DNA of 64,000 bases from Bacteroidota bacterium. GTDB lineage: Bacteria > Bacteroidota > Ignavibacteria > Kapaibacteriales > HRBIN21. The DNA lies in assembly GCA_030550275.1 (NCBI GenBank), contig JAUQPR010000007.1, positions 1-64,000 on the forward strand, written 5' to 3'. Shown here one piece after another: positions 1 through 8,211 of this stretch. A model generated the notes under the pieces. The model saw nothing but the letters and a program-made list of their open reading frames with translations. It had not been told where the DNA came from and did not search any database. The translations under genes were made by a program, and so were the position numbers. Position 1 is the first letter of the stretch; each line of letters opens with the position of its first letter.

Positions 1-2
1 TC

Positions 3-905
3 AGTGGGGCGCGCACGGCGCAGTTGCGCATTGGGTCGGTCACGCCTGGGGATGCGGGGACGTACGATGTGGTGGTGAGCCTGGTAGGTGCGGGGGTGGA
101 TGTGGTGTCGCAAGGGGCGCAGGTGGAGGTGCGGGAGGCGGTGCAGGTGGTGCAGCAGCCGCAGGGTGGGTCGGTGTGCGAGGGGGAGGCGTTGGCGCTG
201 GAGGTTGGGGCGACGGGAGGGGGTCTGCAGTACCAGTGGTACAAGGATGGGCAGCCGATAGCAGGGGCGACGCAGGCGCGCTATGAGGTAGCGGCGGCGC
301 GGCTGCAGGATGCGGGGACGTACTGGTGCGTGGTGCGGAATGTGTGTGGGCAGGAGCAGACGGTGCAGGTGGAGGTGAGCGTGGTGGAGGCGCCGCGCAT
401 TGTGCGGGATGTGCCGCAGGCGGTGCAGGTACAGCGGGGGCAGCCGTTGGTGTTGGAGATACAGGCAAGTGGGGCGGGGCTGCAGTACCAGTGGTACAAG
501 GATGGGCAGCCGATAGCGGGGGCGACGCAGGCGCGCTATGAGGTAGCGGCGGCGCAGCAGCAGGATACGGGGACGTACTGGTGTGTGGTGCGGGGGACAT
601 GTGGGCAGGTGGAGAGCGGACGGGTGACGGTATCGGTGGTGGTGAGTGTGGCAGGGGATGCAGGGGAGCGGGAGTGGGTGGAGGTGGTGCCGCAGCCGGT
701 AGCAGGGGTTGGGCAGGTGCGGTATGGGGTGATGGGTCGAGGGGAGGTGGTGGTGCGGGATGTGTTGGGACGGGAGGTGAGCCGGGTGCGGGTAGAGGGT
801 CGAGGTGAGGTAGGGATTGGGTTTGGCGGGGCGGGGGTGTATGTGGTGCAGTTGGAGCGTGAGGGGCGGGTGGTTGGGCAGCAGGTTGTAGTGGTGGTGC
901 GCTAA
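3..905 (+). CDS. Ig-like domain protein with T9SS-type sorting domain (5' end outside window)
   Basis: The reading frame is open from the first bases of the window, so the true start lies upstream. What is visible is the end of one Ig-like domain (DAGTYDV, the typical Ig strand-F motif), two complete Ig-like domains with QYQWYKDGQP and GTYWCVV cores, and a C-terminal domain of about 75 residues with the look of a type A T9SS sorting signal (DVLGREV, then AGVYVVQL, ending VVVVVR). It is probably a surface-attached or secreted adhesive protein exported through Sec and then T9SS. Two oddities stand out. The two complete Ig domains are nearly identical at DNA level (225-353 and 480-608). The coding strand is also extremely G-rich: by hand count, bases 661-720 hold 34 G and 10 C. 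An intrinsic terminator follows. The function is inferred from architecture only. Confidence 0.85.
   Translation, partial: SGARTAQLRIGSVTPGDAGTYDVVVSLVGAGVDVVSQGAQVEVREAVQVVQQPQGGSVCEGEALALEVGATGGGLQYQWYKDGQPIAGATQARYEVAAARLQDAGTYWCVVRNVCGQEQTVQVEVSVVEAPRIVRDVPQAVQVQRGQPLVLEIQASGAGLQYQWYKDGQPIAGATQARYEVAAAQQQDTGTYWCVVRGTCGQVESGRVTVSVVVSVAGDAGEREWVEVVPQPVAGVGQVRYGVMGRGEVVVRDVLGREVSRVRVEGRGEVGIGFGGAGVYVVQLEREGRVVGQQVVVVVR
225..353 (+). repeat. Ig-domain direct repeat, copy 1
   Basis: This 129-base segment encodes the core of an Ig-like domain and matches the segment at 480-608 with only about a dozen base differences. The two copies are 255 bases (85 codons) apart, so exchange between them stays in frame. 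Confidence 0.85.
480..608 (+). repeat. Ig-domain direct repeat, copy 2
   Basis: Second copy of the 129-base Ig-domain segment at 225-353. Differences cluster towards the 3' end, around the QQQDTGTYWC part and the residues after it. Confidence 0.85.
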
Positions 906-911
906 GGAGTT

Positions 912-943
912 GCCGGCAGGGGAACCTTCCCCTGTCGGCTTTT
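912..943 (+). terminator. Intrinsic terminator after the first Ig-like gene
   Basis: A 12-base stem (912-923 pairing with 928-939, one G-U pair) closes on a 4-base loop and is followed by TTTT (940-943). It lies 7 bases past the stop codon. The rest of the gap up to 1048 shows no further gene. Confidence 0.85.
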
Positions 944-1047
944 GTACTTTATTCAAGCGTGCGGGGAAGAGTGGTGCACTTCCCCGCGTGCGCACAGCGG
1001 TTGGAAAGTGTGTCGGTGAGGTATCATCTACTTGCGGGGAGAGACTC

Positions 1048-2472
1048 ATGAAGCGAGCGGTCCTCAAGTGGGTTGTCCTGATGAGCGCGGCTGCGCTTCC
1101 GGTGTTTGCCAGCAAGATCATCGTGGCCTCGCTGCCTTCGGTTGTGGAGGTATGCGTGGGGCGCGATACGACGCTCTGCATCGTGGCACGGCCCCTGCTC
1201 GTCGGGGATGAACTCCGCTACCAGTGGTACCGAGATGGTCAGCTGCTGTCTGGGGAGACCGGACCGTGCCTGACGATCCGCAATCCGCAGCTCTCTGATG
1301 ATTGGGCAATCTACGAAGTGCGGGTGGAGTCGTACTACGTGGACCAGCAGGGGCAGGTCAGGGTCAATGGCTCGGAGTCGTCAACGATGACGGTGCGGGT
1401 GTACCCGCCGGTGCAGATTACAGCGCAGCCGCAGAACTGGACGGGCTGTGAAGGGCAGCAGCTCAACCTGAACATTGGCTACACTGGCGGAGCAATCGGG
1501 TTCCAGTGGTACCGCAACGGTGCTGAGGTACCCGGAGCGAACAGCGAGACCTTTAGCAAGATTGCTACCGTTGCCGACAGCGGGACCTGGTGGTGCGTTA
1601 TCAAGAGCCCGTGTGGGGATGTGGTGTCCAACCAGGTGCAGGTCCGGGTCTTGGAACTGCCGCGGATTTCGCGGCAGCCCTCGTCGGTAGCGGAGTGCCT
1701 TGGACGGCAGGTGACCTTGTCGGTTGAGGCAGCCGGATCGCCGCCGTTTACCTACCAGTGGTATCGAAACAACATCCCCGTCGGGACAGGCTCCAGCTAC
1801 ACCTTCACGGTGGACCAGAACACGGAGGGCGAGTACTGGGTTGTGGTCTCCAATACTTGCGGTAATGTGACATCGCGTCGAGTGCAGGTGGTGGCGTACC
1901 GAGCACCGCAGATCATCGCTCAGCCGCAGGGAGGGCAGTTCTCGCAGGGCTCGCGGATCGTTCTCAGGGTTGAGGCAACGGGGAAGCTCCCGCTGACCTA
2001 CCGCTGGCAGCGGAACGGGGTGGATCTGCAGGATGGAGGAGGCATCACTGGCTCGCAAACCAGTACGCTCACGATCTTCCCTGCAGATTCTGCAGCCCAC
2101 AGGGGGCGCTACCGCTGCAAGGTGTCGAATGATTGCGGCGAGGTCTGGAGCAGCGAGGCAGAGGTGGAAATAGTCGTTGGAGTTCAGCAAGACATTACCG
2201 CCGGTGGGTACCGGTTGTGGCAGGCGGAGCCCACACCGGCAGCGGAGCAGGCATGGGTTCGGCTGCAGACGCCGGGGACGGAGCGCGTTATTCTGCGGCT
2301 CTACGACGCCTACGGGCGGGAGCGGGCACTGCTGTTTGAAGGATTGCTCGGCGCGGGCGAACACCGCATCCCCGTAGACGTGCTGCAGTTGGGGCTGAGC
2401 CCAGGAGTGTACATGGTGCGCCTGGAGAGCCCGTCGGTGATGCTGTACCGTCCGCTTGTGGTGGTGCGGTAG
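1048..2472 (+). CDS. Secreted protein with four Ig-like domains and T9SS-type sorting domain
   Basis: 474 residues. The frame is open upstream to 910, but the ATG at 1048 is chosen because it opens a clear signal peptide (MKRAVLKWVVLMSAAALPVFA) and is preceded by a GGGGAGAG purine run. Four Ig-like repeats follow, each with a QWYR/RWQR core and a D/E-x-G-x-Y/W strand-F motif, with paired cysteines in several. The last 90 or so residues form a sorting domain (RLYDAYGRE, LSPGVYMVRLES, ending PLVVVR). It is probably a cell-surface or secreted adhesion protein. It shares architecture with the gene ending at 905, but its base composition is more balanced and its repeats have diverged, so the two genes have different histories. 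It stands alone between two terminators. Confidence 0.85.
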   Translation: MKRAVLKWVVLMSAAALPVFASKIIVASLPSVVEVCVGRDTTLCIVARPLLVGDELRYQWYRDGQLLSGETGPCLTIRNPQLSDDWAIYEVRVESYYVDQQGQVRVNGSESSTMTVRVYPPVQITAQPQNWTGCEGQQLNLNIGYTGGAIGFQWYRNGAEVPGANSETFSKIATVADSGTWWCVIKSPCGDVVSNQVQVRVLELPRISRQPSSVAECLGRQVTLSVEAAGSPPFTYQWYRNNIPVGTGSSYTFTVDQNTEGEYWVVVSNTCGNVTSRRVQVVAYRAPQIIAQPQGGQFSQGSRIVLRVEATGKLPLTYRWQRNGVDLQDGGGITGSQTSTLTIFPADSAAHRGRYRCKVSNDCGEVWSSEAEVEIVVGVQQDITAGGYRLWQAEPTPAAEQAWVRLQTPGTERVILRLYDAYGRERALLFEGLLGAGEHRIPVDVLQLGLSPGVYMVRLESPSVMLYRPLVVVR

Positions 2473-2495
2473 GGATTTCCCCGCACGGGTGCGGG

Positions 2496-2530
2496 ACGGG
2501 GCGCTCGCGTGCGAGCGCCCCGTATTTTTT
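2496..2530 (+). terminator. Strong intrinsic terminator between convergent genes
   Basis: A perfect 13-base stem (2496-2508 with 2511-2523), very GC-rich, is followed after one base by TTTTTT (2525-2530). It terminates the Ig gene ending at 2472. The opposite-strand gene ends inside the T tract. There is no T-run on the other side, so it is a one-way intrinsic terminator. Confidence 0.9.
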
Positions 2531-3624
2531 CAGAGCAGGCGCATAAGGAGGTCGCCGGCGAGGTAGCCCACGATCGCCACACCCAGCCCGACCAGGAACA
2601 TGTCCAACCCGCTGCGGAAGAAGTCACGTCCGGTGAAGACGCTACGGGCTGCCCCTACGACGAAGTGCATGAGCATGCTGATGGAGAAGGAGAGCCAGAT
2701 GATGAGCGAGCTGTGCCCGAAGAAGAAGGGGATGACGGGCACGAGCGCACCGAGCGCCGTTGCAGCGCCGGTGAGAAGCCCTTCGCGGAGTGGGGAGCTG
2801 TGGAATTGCCCGATCCCAAGCTCCTCGCGTACTTTCTCCTGGAGTGCACGTTCCGGGTCTGCCATTACCCGTCGGGCAGCCTCCTGAGCGGCTTCGCGGG
2901 ACATACCCTTGGCTTCGTAGAGCAGTGCCAGCTCCTGCTCTTCGAGTTCGGGCATCAGCTCCAGCTCGCGGTGCTCCATTTGGATTTCGTGCTCGTAGAC
3001 TTCGCGCTCGCTCTTGGCAGCCAGGTAGCCGCTGGCGCCCATGGAGAGGGCATCGGCAATGAGCCCTGCCAGCCCGGAGAGCAGGACCGCCTGTGGAGCG
3101 AATTCCGCCCCAATCACCCCCATGACCAGCCCGAAGTTTGCCGTCAGCCCGTCGTTGAAGCCGTAGATGACGTTGCGCAGGAAGCCGCCGGATTCGATCC
3201 GGTGCCAGGGTTCGCCCTGTTGCCCCAGAAGTGTGCTGAGTTGGGAGATGTGCTGGGCTTCATCGCGGGCAATCTGTGTGGTCAACTGCGCAATGGGGAG
3301 CGGCAGGCGAGCACGGTGGCGGAGGTAGTTCTGCACCTCGCGGGATTCCTCGTGAATGCGGGCTTGGAGCACGGCACGGCGGTTTCCCCGACGTAGTTGC
3401 CACAGGAGGAAGCGCGTGCGCAAACTCAGCGGACGCGGGCGTGGCTCGACGCCGCGCTCCCGCAGGAGCTTGGCAAACAGCTCTTGATGCATGCGCTCCA
3501 CCCGGGCAAGCTCGCGGTAGAGCTCTGCCCGCTGTGGGTCGGGCTCTGTCTCTGCCAAGTGGTCGTAGATGAGCGCCGATTCCAGCTCGTCCTGCCAATG
3601 CGCCAGGAGTTCACGGGTTTTCAT
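2530..3624 (-). CDS. Ferritin-like/VIT1 (CCC1) fusion membrane protein
   Basis: 364 residues. Residues 1-130 form a rubrerythrin-type ferritin-like domain with two ExxH metal motifs (E43-x-x-H46 and E122-x-x-H125). Residues from about 145 on are a VIT1/CCC1 transporter domain, with GFNDGLTANFGLVMGV at 155-170 and several membrane segments, the last three at about 285-360. VIT1-family proteins move Fe(II) or Mn(II) across membranes. Fused ferritin-like domains are thought to bind the metal on the cytoplasmic side, so a role in iron or manganese export/detoxification is likely. The ATG at 3624 (MKTREL) is used. An ATG nine codons upstream (3651) is possible but has its SD-like bases touching the start codon. 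The gene overlaps the upstream OsmC-like gene by 14 bases and ends the leftward operon. Confidence 0.85.
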   Translation of the reverse strand: MKTRELLAHWQDELESALIYDHLAETEPDPQRAELYRELARVERMHQELFAKLLRERGVEPRPRPLSLRTRFLLWQLRRGNRRAVLQARIHEESREVQNYLRHRARLPLPIAQLTTQIARDEAQHISQLSTLLGQQGEPWHRIESGGFLRNVIYGFNDGLTANFGLVMGVIGAEFAPQAVLLSGLAGLIADALSMGASGYLAAKSEREVYEHEIQMEHRELELMPELEEQELALLYEAKGMSREAAQEAARRVMADPERALQEKVREELGIGQFHSSPLREGLLTGAATALGALVPVIPFFFGHSSLIIWLSFSISMLMHFVVGAARSVFTGRDFFRSGLDMFLVGLGVAIVGYLAGDLLMRLL

Positions 3625-4075
3625 GGGATTGCTCTGCGGCGGGTTCGACATCCTCCGGACGCAGCAGTTGGGCTTCCCACTCGATTTGGCAGCCCGAGCG
3701 GCGCACCATAATTGAAGCGCTGCAGTAGGTCGTCTGCGACAGCTCGATTGCCCGTAGCAGGTCCTGCTCGGTCGCATCTGGGCTGACCAGCTCGTAGCGG
3801 AGGCGGATGTGAGTGAACACCTTGGGGTGAGTCTCGGCGCGGGTGGCATGGGCTTCCATGCGGAATGCGGTGATTTGCCGCCGCTTCTTGCGCAGGATGC
3901 TCAGGACGTCCATCGCCGTGCATGCCATCATGGCCTGGAGGAAAACCTCCATCGGACGCGGGGCGGTGTCGTGCCCGCCGACGGAGGGGTCGGCATCGAA
4001 GCAGGTCGTCTGCCGCCGTTCATTCTGCGCGCATACGCGCATGGCACCATCAGTGAGTTCCAGGAGAGCTTTCAT
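3611..4075 (-). CDS. OsmC/Ohr-family protein
   Basis: 154 residues, normal for the family. The two redox cysteines of the OsmC fold are present: C52 in ACTAMDVLSIL and C118 in TTYCSASIM. OsmC/Ohr proteins reduce organic hydroperoxides. This sequence is closer to the YhfA-like branch, whose substrate is less certain. It sits between a methyltransferase and an iron/manganese transporter in an overlapping operon, which fits a peroxide/metal-stress role. It overlaps the methyltransferase by 26 bases and the VIT1 gene by 14. The fold assignment is strong, the exact substrate unknown. Confidence 0.85.
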   Translation of the reverse strand: MKALLELTDGAMRVCAQNERRQTTCFDADPSVGGHDTAPRPMEVFLQAMMACTAMDVLSILRKKRRQITAFRMEAHATRAETHPKVFTHIRLRYELVSPDATEQDLLRAIELSQTTYCSASIMVRRSGCQIEWEAQLLRPEDVEPAAEQSHENP

Positions 4076-4730
4076 CGGTCGGCATGGGTTTGTACAACAT
4101 CCACAGCTCCTCGCGTCCCCGGCGTGCTGGATGCGAGGACTCAGGAAGTTCGCGCGAGTGGAGACAGAATCCCGCCCGTTGTGCTAAGGTGAGGGTCTCC
4201 TCGGGGGCAACTGGGAAGGGAGGACCGGAGAGCGGCTCCGCTCCGGGCTGCTGTAGCGGGAAGAGGAGCGCAACGAGCCAACCTCCGGGAACAAGCACCT
4301 GGGCAATGGTGTGGAGGTACTCTGCGCGCCGGTCTGGAGCGATGGCGCAGTAGCAGGTGTACTCCAGCACCATATCCACAGGCTGGTGCAGAATCTGCGG
4401 CAGCGTGAACAGGTCCGCCTGGAGCACTTGGAGGGAGAGCCCCGACTCAGTAGCTCGGCGGCGGAGCGCGGCGATGGCTTCTGGGGCAAAGTCCACGGCG
4501 ATAACCTCGTAGCCAGCAGATGCCAGCAGGAGGGCGTCGTGTCCGTATCCGCAGCCTGGGACCAGAACGCGGGTTGCCCGGTCGGCTCTGCGCGGCGGAA
4601 GCGGAAATCCCCCCTGCCGGAGGAGTTCGGCAAATACCGGTGTTGGACCCCCCAGGTCCCAGCCGGTTTCACCGCGCCGGTAGCGTTCGGACCAGTACTC
4701 GGCGGTGTTGACGTCCATGACTCTCGGCAT
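4050..4730 (-). CDS. SAM-dependent methyltransferase, TPMT-like
   Basis: 226 residues from the ATG at 4730. The N-terminal part (YWSERYRRGETGWDLG, then PTPVF) and the SAM-binding motif VLVPGCGYGHDA are characteristic of the thiopurine/thiol S-methyltransferase family. The acidic end of strand 2 (VIAVDFAPEAI) is also seen. Bacterial members methylate thiols, selenols, tellurite or halides. The substrate here cannot be read from sequence. It is the first gene of a three-gene leftward operon with the OsmC-like and ferritin-VIT1 genes. A TAAGTTTG box at 4742-4749 lies only 11 bases before this ATG, whereas other boxes in the window sit 20-40 bases ahead of their starts. The in-frame ATG at 4718 (MDVNTAEYW) may therefore be the real start. 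Confidence 0.85.
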   Translation of the reverse strand: MPRVMDVNTAEYWSERYRRGETGWDLGGPTPVFAELLRQGGFPLPPRRADRATRVLVPGCGYGHDALLLASAGYEVIAVDFAPEAIAALRRRATESGLSLQVLQADLFTLPQILHQPVDMVLEYTCYCAIAPDRRAEYLHTIAQVLVPGGWLVALLFPLQQPGAEPLSGPPFPVAPEETLTLAQRAGFCLHSRELPESSHPARRGREELWMLYKPMPTDESSPGTH

Positions 4731-4741
4731 ACCGCTCGGTG

Positions 4742-4749
4742 CAAACTTA
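4742..4749 (-). promoter_or_regulatory. Bacteroidota-type -7 box (TAAGTTTG) for the methyltransferase operon
   Basis: Reads TAAGTTTG on the minus strand, a perfect TAnnTTTG match in GC-rich DNA, pointing towards the methyltransferase gene. I found no convincing -33 TTG at the usual spacing. The 193-base gap 4731-4923 is shared with recA. For recA I see no matching box, only a small inverted repeat (CCCGCAAGCGGG, 4831-4842). Confidence 0.5.
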
Positions 4750-4923
4750 GCGGCTCTGCTGCCAAAGCGAGCGGATGCAACGCTGCATGAAGAGCCCCGG
4801 CTGCACGTCTTCAGCCGGTGAACCGAATTTCCCGCAAGCGGGAGAGCCTCCGCGCAGAGCATATGGCTGTGACCGGTGCGGGAGTCGGGCGGAGGTGAAG
4901 TTTCCCTTCCATGGAGTGTGCCC

Positions 4924-5982
4924 ATGGCAGACGCTCGAGTGCTTGAGGCAAAGCTCAAAGCCGTGCAACTGGCGATTGAGCAGATTGAGAAGCGCTTTGG
5001 CAAGGGCTCCATCATGCGCCTGAGCGATACGCAGGTGGTGCCTGTGGAGGCAATCCCCACCGGAAGCCTCGTTTTGGACGCAGCGATCGGGGTCGGGGGA
5101 GTGCCGCGGGGGCGCATCGTGGAGATCTTCGGTCCGGAGGCGTCGGGGAAGACCACCGTCTGCTTGCACATCATTGCCGAAGCGCAGAAGCGCGGCGGGT
5201 TGGCAGCGTTTGTGGATACCGAGCATGCGCTCGATGTGCAGTACGCGCAGCGCCTGGGAGTGGATCTGGACAATCTGCTGCTCTCGCAGCCGGAGTTTGG
5301 CGAGCAAGCGCTGGAGATTGTCGAAACCTTGGTGCGCAGCGGTGGAGTGGATGTTGTGGTGGTGGATTCGGTTGCGGCATTGACCCCGCGCGTGGAGATC
5401 GAGGGCGAGATGGGCGATGCGCAGGTGGGGCTGCAGGCGCGGCTGATGTCGCAGGCGATGCGCAAGCTCAGCGCGGCAATCGGGCGCTCGAACACGGTGG
5501 TGATCTTCACCAACCAGCTCCGCAGCAAGATTGGGGTGATGTACGGCAATCCCGAAACCACCACCGGCGGCAACGCGCTTAAGTACTACGCCTCGGTGCG
5601 CATTGATATCCGGCGCAAGGATGTCATCAAGGAGGGCAACGAGATCGTGGGCACGCGGGTGCGCGTGAAGGTGGTCAAGAACAAGGTTGCTCCGCCCTTC
5701 CGCGAGGGCGAGTTCGACATCCTCTACGCTGAGGGCATCTCGCGCATCAACGAGCTGATTGATTTGGGGGTAGAGCACGGGCTCATCAGCCGCAGCGGCT
5801 CCTGGTTCACGTATGGGGAGGAGCGGGTTCAAGGGCGCGAGGGCTTGCGCAAGCTGCTCCAGGAGGACGAAGCCGTGCGGCTGCGGCTGGAGCAGGAGGT
5901 GCGTTCCCGACTGGGATTGCCGCCGATAACACCACCGGAGCCGCAGCAGAAGGCATCCAAGAGGGCGGCGTCCGCGCCCTGA
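4924..5982 (+). CDS. recA: Recombinase A
   Basis: 352 residues, standard RecA length. RecA forms ATP-dependent filaments on single-stranded DNA, drives strand exchange and activates SOS repressor cleavage. The N-terminal FGKGSIMRL signature, Walker [10 protein letters not shown] (residues 70-78), the [12 protein letters not shown] segment and the DNA-binding loop regions are intact. The ATG at 4924 ([10 protein letters not shown]) is chosen over the upstream in-frame start because GGAG lies 6 bases before it and the protein begins at the usual place. It is divergent from the methyltransferase operon and convergent with the DUF4149-like gene, with 11 bases between stops. The acidic C-terminal tail common in RecA is replaced here by a proline/lysine-rich end. 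Confidence 0.97.
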   Translation: MADARVLEAKLKAVQLAIEQIEKRFGKGSIMRLSDTQVVPVEAIPTGSLVLDAAIGVGGVPRGRIVEIFGPEASGKTTVCLHIIAEAQKRGGLAAFVDTEHALDVQYAQRLGVDLDNLLLSQPEFGEQALEIVETLVRSGGVDVVVVDSVAALTPRVEIEGEMGDAQVGLQARLMSQAMRKLSAAIGRSNTVVIFTNQLRSKIGVMYGNPETTTGGNALKYYASVRIDIRRKDVIKEGNEIVGTRVRVKVVKNKVAPPFREGEFDILYAEGISRINELIDLGVEHGLISRSGSWFTYGEERVQGREGLRKLLQEDEAVRLRLEQEVRSRLGLPPITPPEPQQKASKRAASAP

Positions 5983-5993
5983 AGCTGCGCCAT

Positions 5994-6542
5994 CTACTCC
6001 GTCCGCTCCGCAGCACCGGAGGAGGATACAGCGGGCGGCTCCGGATTCCCCAGCACCCGAACGTAGAGCAGGCTCTGCCACAGGAGGAGCCCCAAGAGCA
6101 GAATGCCGTTGAAGGCTGTCAGCAGCGTGTGGAGCCGATGGTAGCCCCGGAATTGGGCAATCGCATCCAGCTCGTGCGGCTGTGGCTGCTCGAAGCTGCT
6201 GACCTGACGCGCGAGCGAATTCATCATCGGCTCCAACAGCGCAGCGTAGAGGGCAAACAGCGTGAGCATGACCACCAGCGCAGCAGCGGAGAGCTTGAGC
6301 TGCCAGGAGCGGTAGATGCCCCACAGCAGCCAGAGCGACAGCACGATGAGCACCGCCCCGGCAAGCTCGAAGAGATGGAGCCGTCCCAGAAGCTCCGCAA
6401 CCATTCTGCCGGCGGAGTCGCGCGAAAGCAGAGCAAACAGCACGCCGGTGGTGGCACCGAAGAAGAGGAGGCTTCCCAGCCACAGGCACAGCCCGAACTG
6501 GAAGAGCAGCAGCGACCAATACACCCGCGGACGCATTCGCAC
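5994..6542 (-). CDS. DUF4149-like integral membrane protein
   Basis: 182 residues with four hydrophobic membrane segments (about 8-40, 55-78, 82-103 and 143-165) and a charged tail, matching the size and spacing of the DUF4149/TMEM205-like family, whose function is not established. The start taken is GTG at 6542, 12 bases after an AGGAG. An ATG two codons later (6536) is equally possible. It follows the VWA gene after 15 bases, so the two are probably co-transcribed leftward. No soluble catalytic motif is visible. Confidence 0.75.
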   Translation of the reverse strand: MRMRPRVYWSLLLFQFGLCLWLGSLLFFGATTGVLFALLSRDSAGRMVAELLGRLHLFELAGAVLIVLSLWLLWGIYRSWQLKLSAAALVVMLTLFALYAALLEPMMNSLARQVSSFEQPQPHELDAIAQFRGYHRLHTLLTAFNGILLLGLLLWQSLLYVRVLGNPEPPAVSSSGAAERTE

Positions 6543-6557
6543 ACCTGAGGGGAACTC

Positions 6558-8099
6558 CTACTGCCAACGCCAACGGTATCGCCACAGCAGTCGGCGAATC
6601 CACAGCCGGAACCACCGTAGCCACCGCCGCACCGAGGGGAAGAGCACGCCAAGAGGTGCGGTGCGGACGGGAACATAGGTCGCCAGCCACCGACGTTCGG
6701 CGCGGCTGAGCCGCACTGGAGGCTGCTGCGGGGCGCCGTACATCCCCGTGCGGAGCACCTGCTGGATGTGCTGCCGCAGCTGCTGCGCAAGCCGCCGGAG
6801 GGGTTCGCCATTGGGTGTAAGGTTGGACAGAAGCTCCAAATGCGGCGCCAGAAGCGCAGCTTGATGGAGCTCCTGCAGGGTCGGTTGCTGCTGCAAGCGC
6901 TCCAGAAGCCGGGCGGCGAATTCCTCCCATTCCCGCTGCTGTGCCTCGGTGAGGTGCAGTAGCTGCTCTATGGGCAGGTCTTCGATGGGGATATAGACGG
7001 TGCAGAGCTGCTGCAGTGCCGTGCTGTAGTGTTCGTAGGCACGCTGATGGAGCTGGCGCGCCACAGCGGCGAGCTGCTGCTCCAGCGCGCGCAGTTGGTT
7101 TTGGAGCAATCGCCGCTGGTGTTCCCCGGCGGTATGGGCAAGCTGGTGCTCCAGGTGTCGCTTCTCTGCCTGGAGTTGACGGAAGTAGCGGCTGGGTGTG
7201 GAATCATCCCGTTGGGCAAAATCCTCAAGTGTGCGCGCGGAGAACTCCATGTGCCCGGAGCCCAAGCGGATGGCATTGAGCCGGATCTGGTCGCCCAAGA
7301 GCGCCCGCAGCTTCTCAACGTGCAGGTAGGCGATGCCATCGGTGATGAGCAGAATTTCGCTCTGCAGCAGCGATGGGGTTTGCCGAATCTCTTCGGCAGC
7401 TACGCAGATGGCGTGCTCCAGCGCCGTCCCTTGTCCAACAGCTTGGAGGCGCAGCACATGCTGCAGGAGCCGTTCAAACGAGGGCACATCGTGCGCGTGC
7501 CAGCGCTCGCCCAACTGCAGGTCGAAGGTGCGGAAGAAGATCTCGCCCAGCTCTGCTTGGTTGCGGCGCAGGAAGACGTAGACGATCGCTTTCGCCAGGT
7601 GGATGCGATGGTGGCTCTGCATAGAAGCGGAGGTGTCGAAGAGCACGTAGAGCTTCTGCTTGCGGATATCGGGGGCGTATTGGTCGGCTTGGCTCTTGTA
7701 CCCGTAGACCTGAGGCGGACGCGGCGCGGGCATCCACAGCGAGCGCTCTGCCAGCCGGTGGTAGAACACCTCGTCGGGCAGCAGGAACTGGTGCGGGTAG
7801 ATGTGCACGACATCGCGCAGGTGGCGGATAAGCTCGGCGTCGTACTCTTCGGCAACGAAGTGGCGCTGGACAGTGGAGGGCGGTGGAGAGGCATCAGGGG
7901 GCTGCTGCTGCCGGATGCTCCGATGCAGCAGAGGTGCCAGGCGTTGCGTGAGAGGATGGTCTGGATCCTCCAGGACACGGGCAATCTCGTAGACGAGCGC
8001 GAACTCTGCCGGCAGGTGACGCTCCAGCGCTTCATGTAGCCCGTACTCCTCCATGGCAAGGAGGAAGCGCTGAGCCTCTGTGAGCTGCTCACCCTGCAT
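6558..8099 (-). CDS. VWA-domain protein, ViaA/CoxE-like
   Basis: 513 residues. The central part (about 148-310) is a von Willebrand A domain with an intact MIDAS: DTSAS at 155-159 and a later LLITDG aspartate. It is preceded by a helical N-terminal region and followed by a long Gln/Leu/Arg-rich helical stretch with coiled-coil character. The end is strongly basic and Trp/Arg-rich. This layout resembles the ViaA/CoxE-like group, which usually works with a MoxR-type AAA ATPase, but no MoxR gene is adjacent. The start ATG at 8099 (MQGEQLTEA) is preceded at 8125-8131 by a TAATTTG box. Its partner and process are unknown. Confidence 0.75.
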   Translation of the reverse strand: MQGEQLTEAQRFLLAMEEYGLHEALERHLPAEFALVYEIARVLEDPDHPLTQRLAPLLHRSIRQQQPPDASPPPSTVQRHFVAEEYDAELIRHLRDVVHIYPHQFLLPDEVFYHRLAERSLWMPAPRPPQVYGYKSQADQYAPDIRKQKLYVLFDTSASMQSHHRIHLAKAIVYVFLRRNQAELGEIFFRTFDLQLGERWHAHDVPSFERLLQHVLRLQAVGQGTALEHAICVAAEEIRQTPSLLQSEILLITDGIAYLHVEKLRALLGDQIRLNAIRLGSGHMEFSARTLEDFAQRDDSTPSRYFRQLQAEKRHLEHQLAHTAGEHQRRLLQNQLRALEQQLAAVARQLHQRAYEHYSTALQQLCTVYIPIEDLPIEQLLHLTEAQQREWEEFAARLLERLQQQPTLQELHQAALLAPHLELLSNLTPNGEPLRRLAQQLRQHIQQVLRTGMYGAPQQPPVRLSRAERRWLATYVPVRTAPLGVLFPSVRRWLRWFRLWIRRLLWRYRWRWQ

Positions 8100-8124
8100 T
8101 GGCGGAACTCGGCATGCCGCGCAG

Positions 8125-8131
8125 CAAATTA
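8125..8131 (-). promoter_or_regulatory. Possible -7 box for the VWA gene (TAATTTG, one base short)
   Basis: Reads TAATTTG on the minus strand, one base shorter than TAnnTTTG, 25 bases before the ATG at 8099. The position agrees with the other boxes, so it is reported as a weak candidate in the divergent gap 8100-8211. Confidence 0.35.
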
Positions 8132-8170
8132 CAAACTTTGCGCTCAGAGTGCTGCCTGAGGCGGCAACGG

Positions 8171-8178
8171 TAATTTTG
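8171..8178 (+). promoter_or_regulatory. Bacteroidota-type -7 box (TAATTTTG) for the thiolase gene
   Basis: Perfect TAnnTTTG, 33 bases before the ATG at 8212, in an AT-rich island within a GC-rich divergent gap. AAGGAG (8194-8199) follows within the predicted leader. Confidence 0.6.
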
Positions 8179-8211
8179 CGTCGGTCCAGCAACAAGGAGC
8201 GGTGATACCAG

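Noticed and set aside
4831-4842. CCCGCAAGCGGG inverted repeat upstream of recA as an SOS/LexA operator
   Set aside because: Too short, a single copy, and not matching any LexA box I know. It may simply be a small GC hairpin.
4747-6930. Long minus-strand open frame of about 700 codons opposite recA
   Set aside because: The product is Ala/Pro/His-rich without recognisable domains, and recA plus the DUF4149-like gene fully explain the region.
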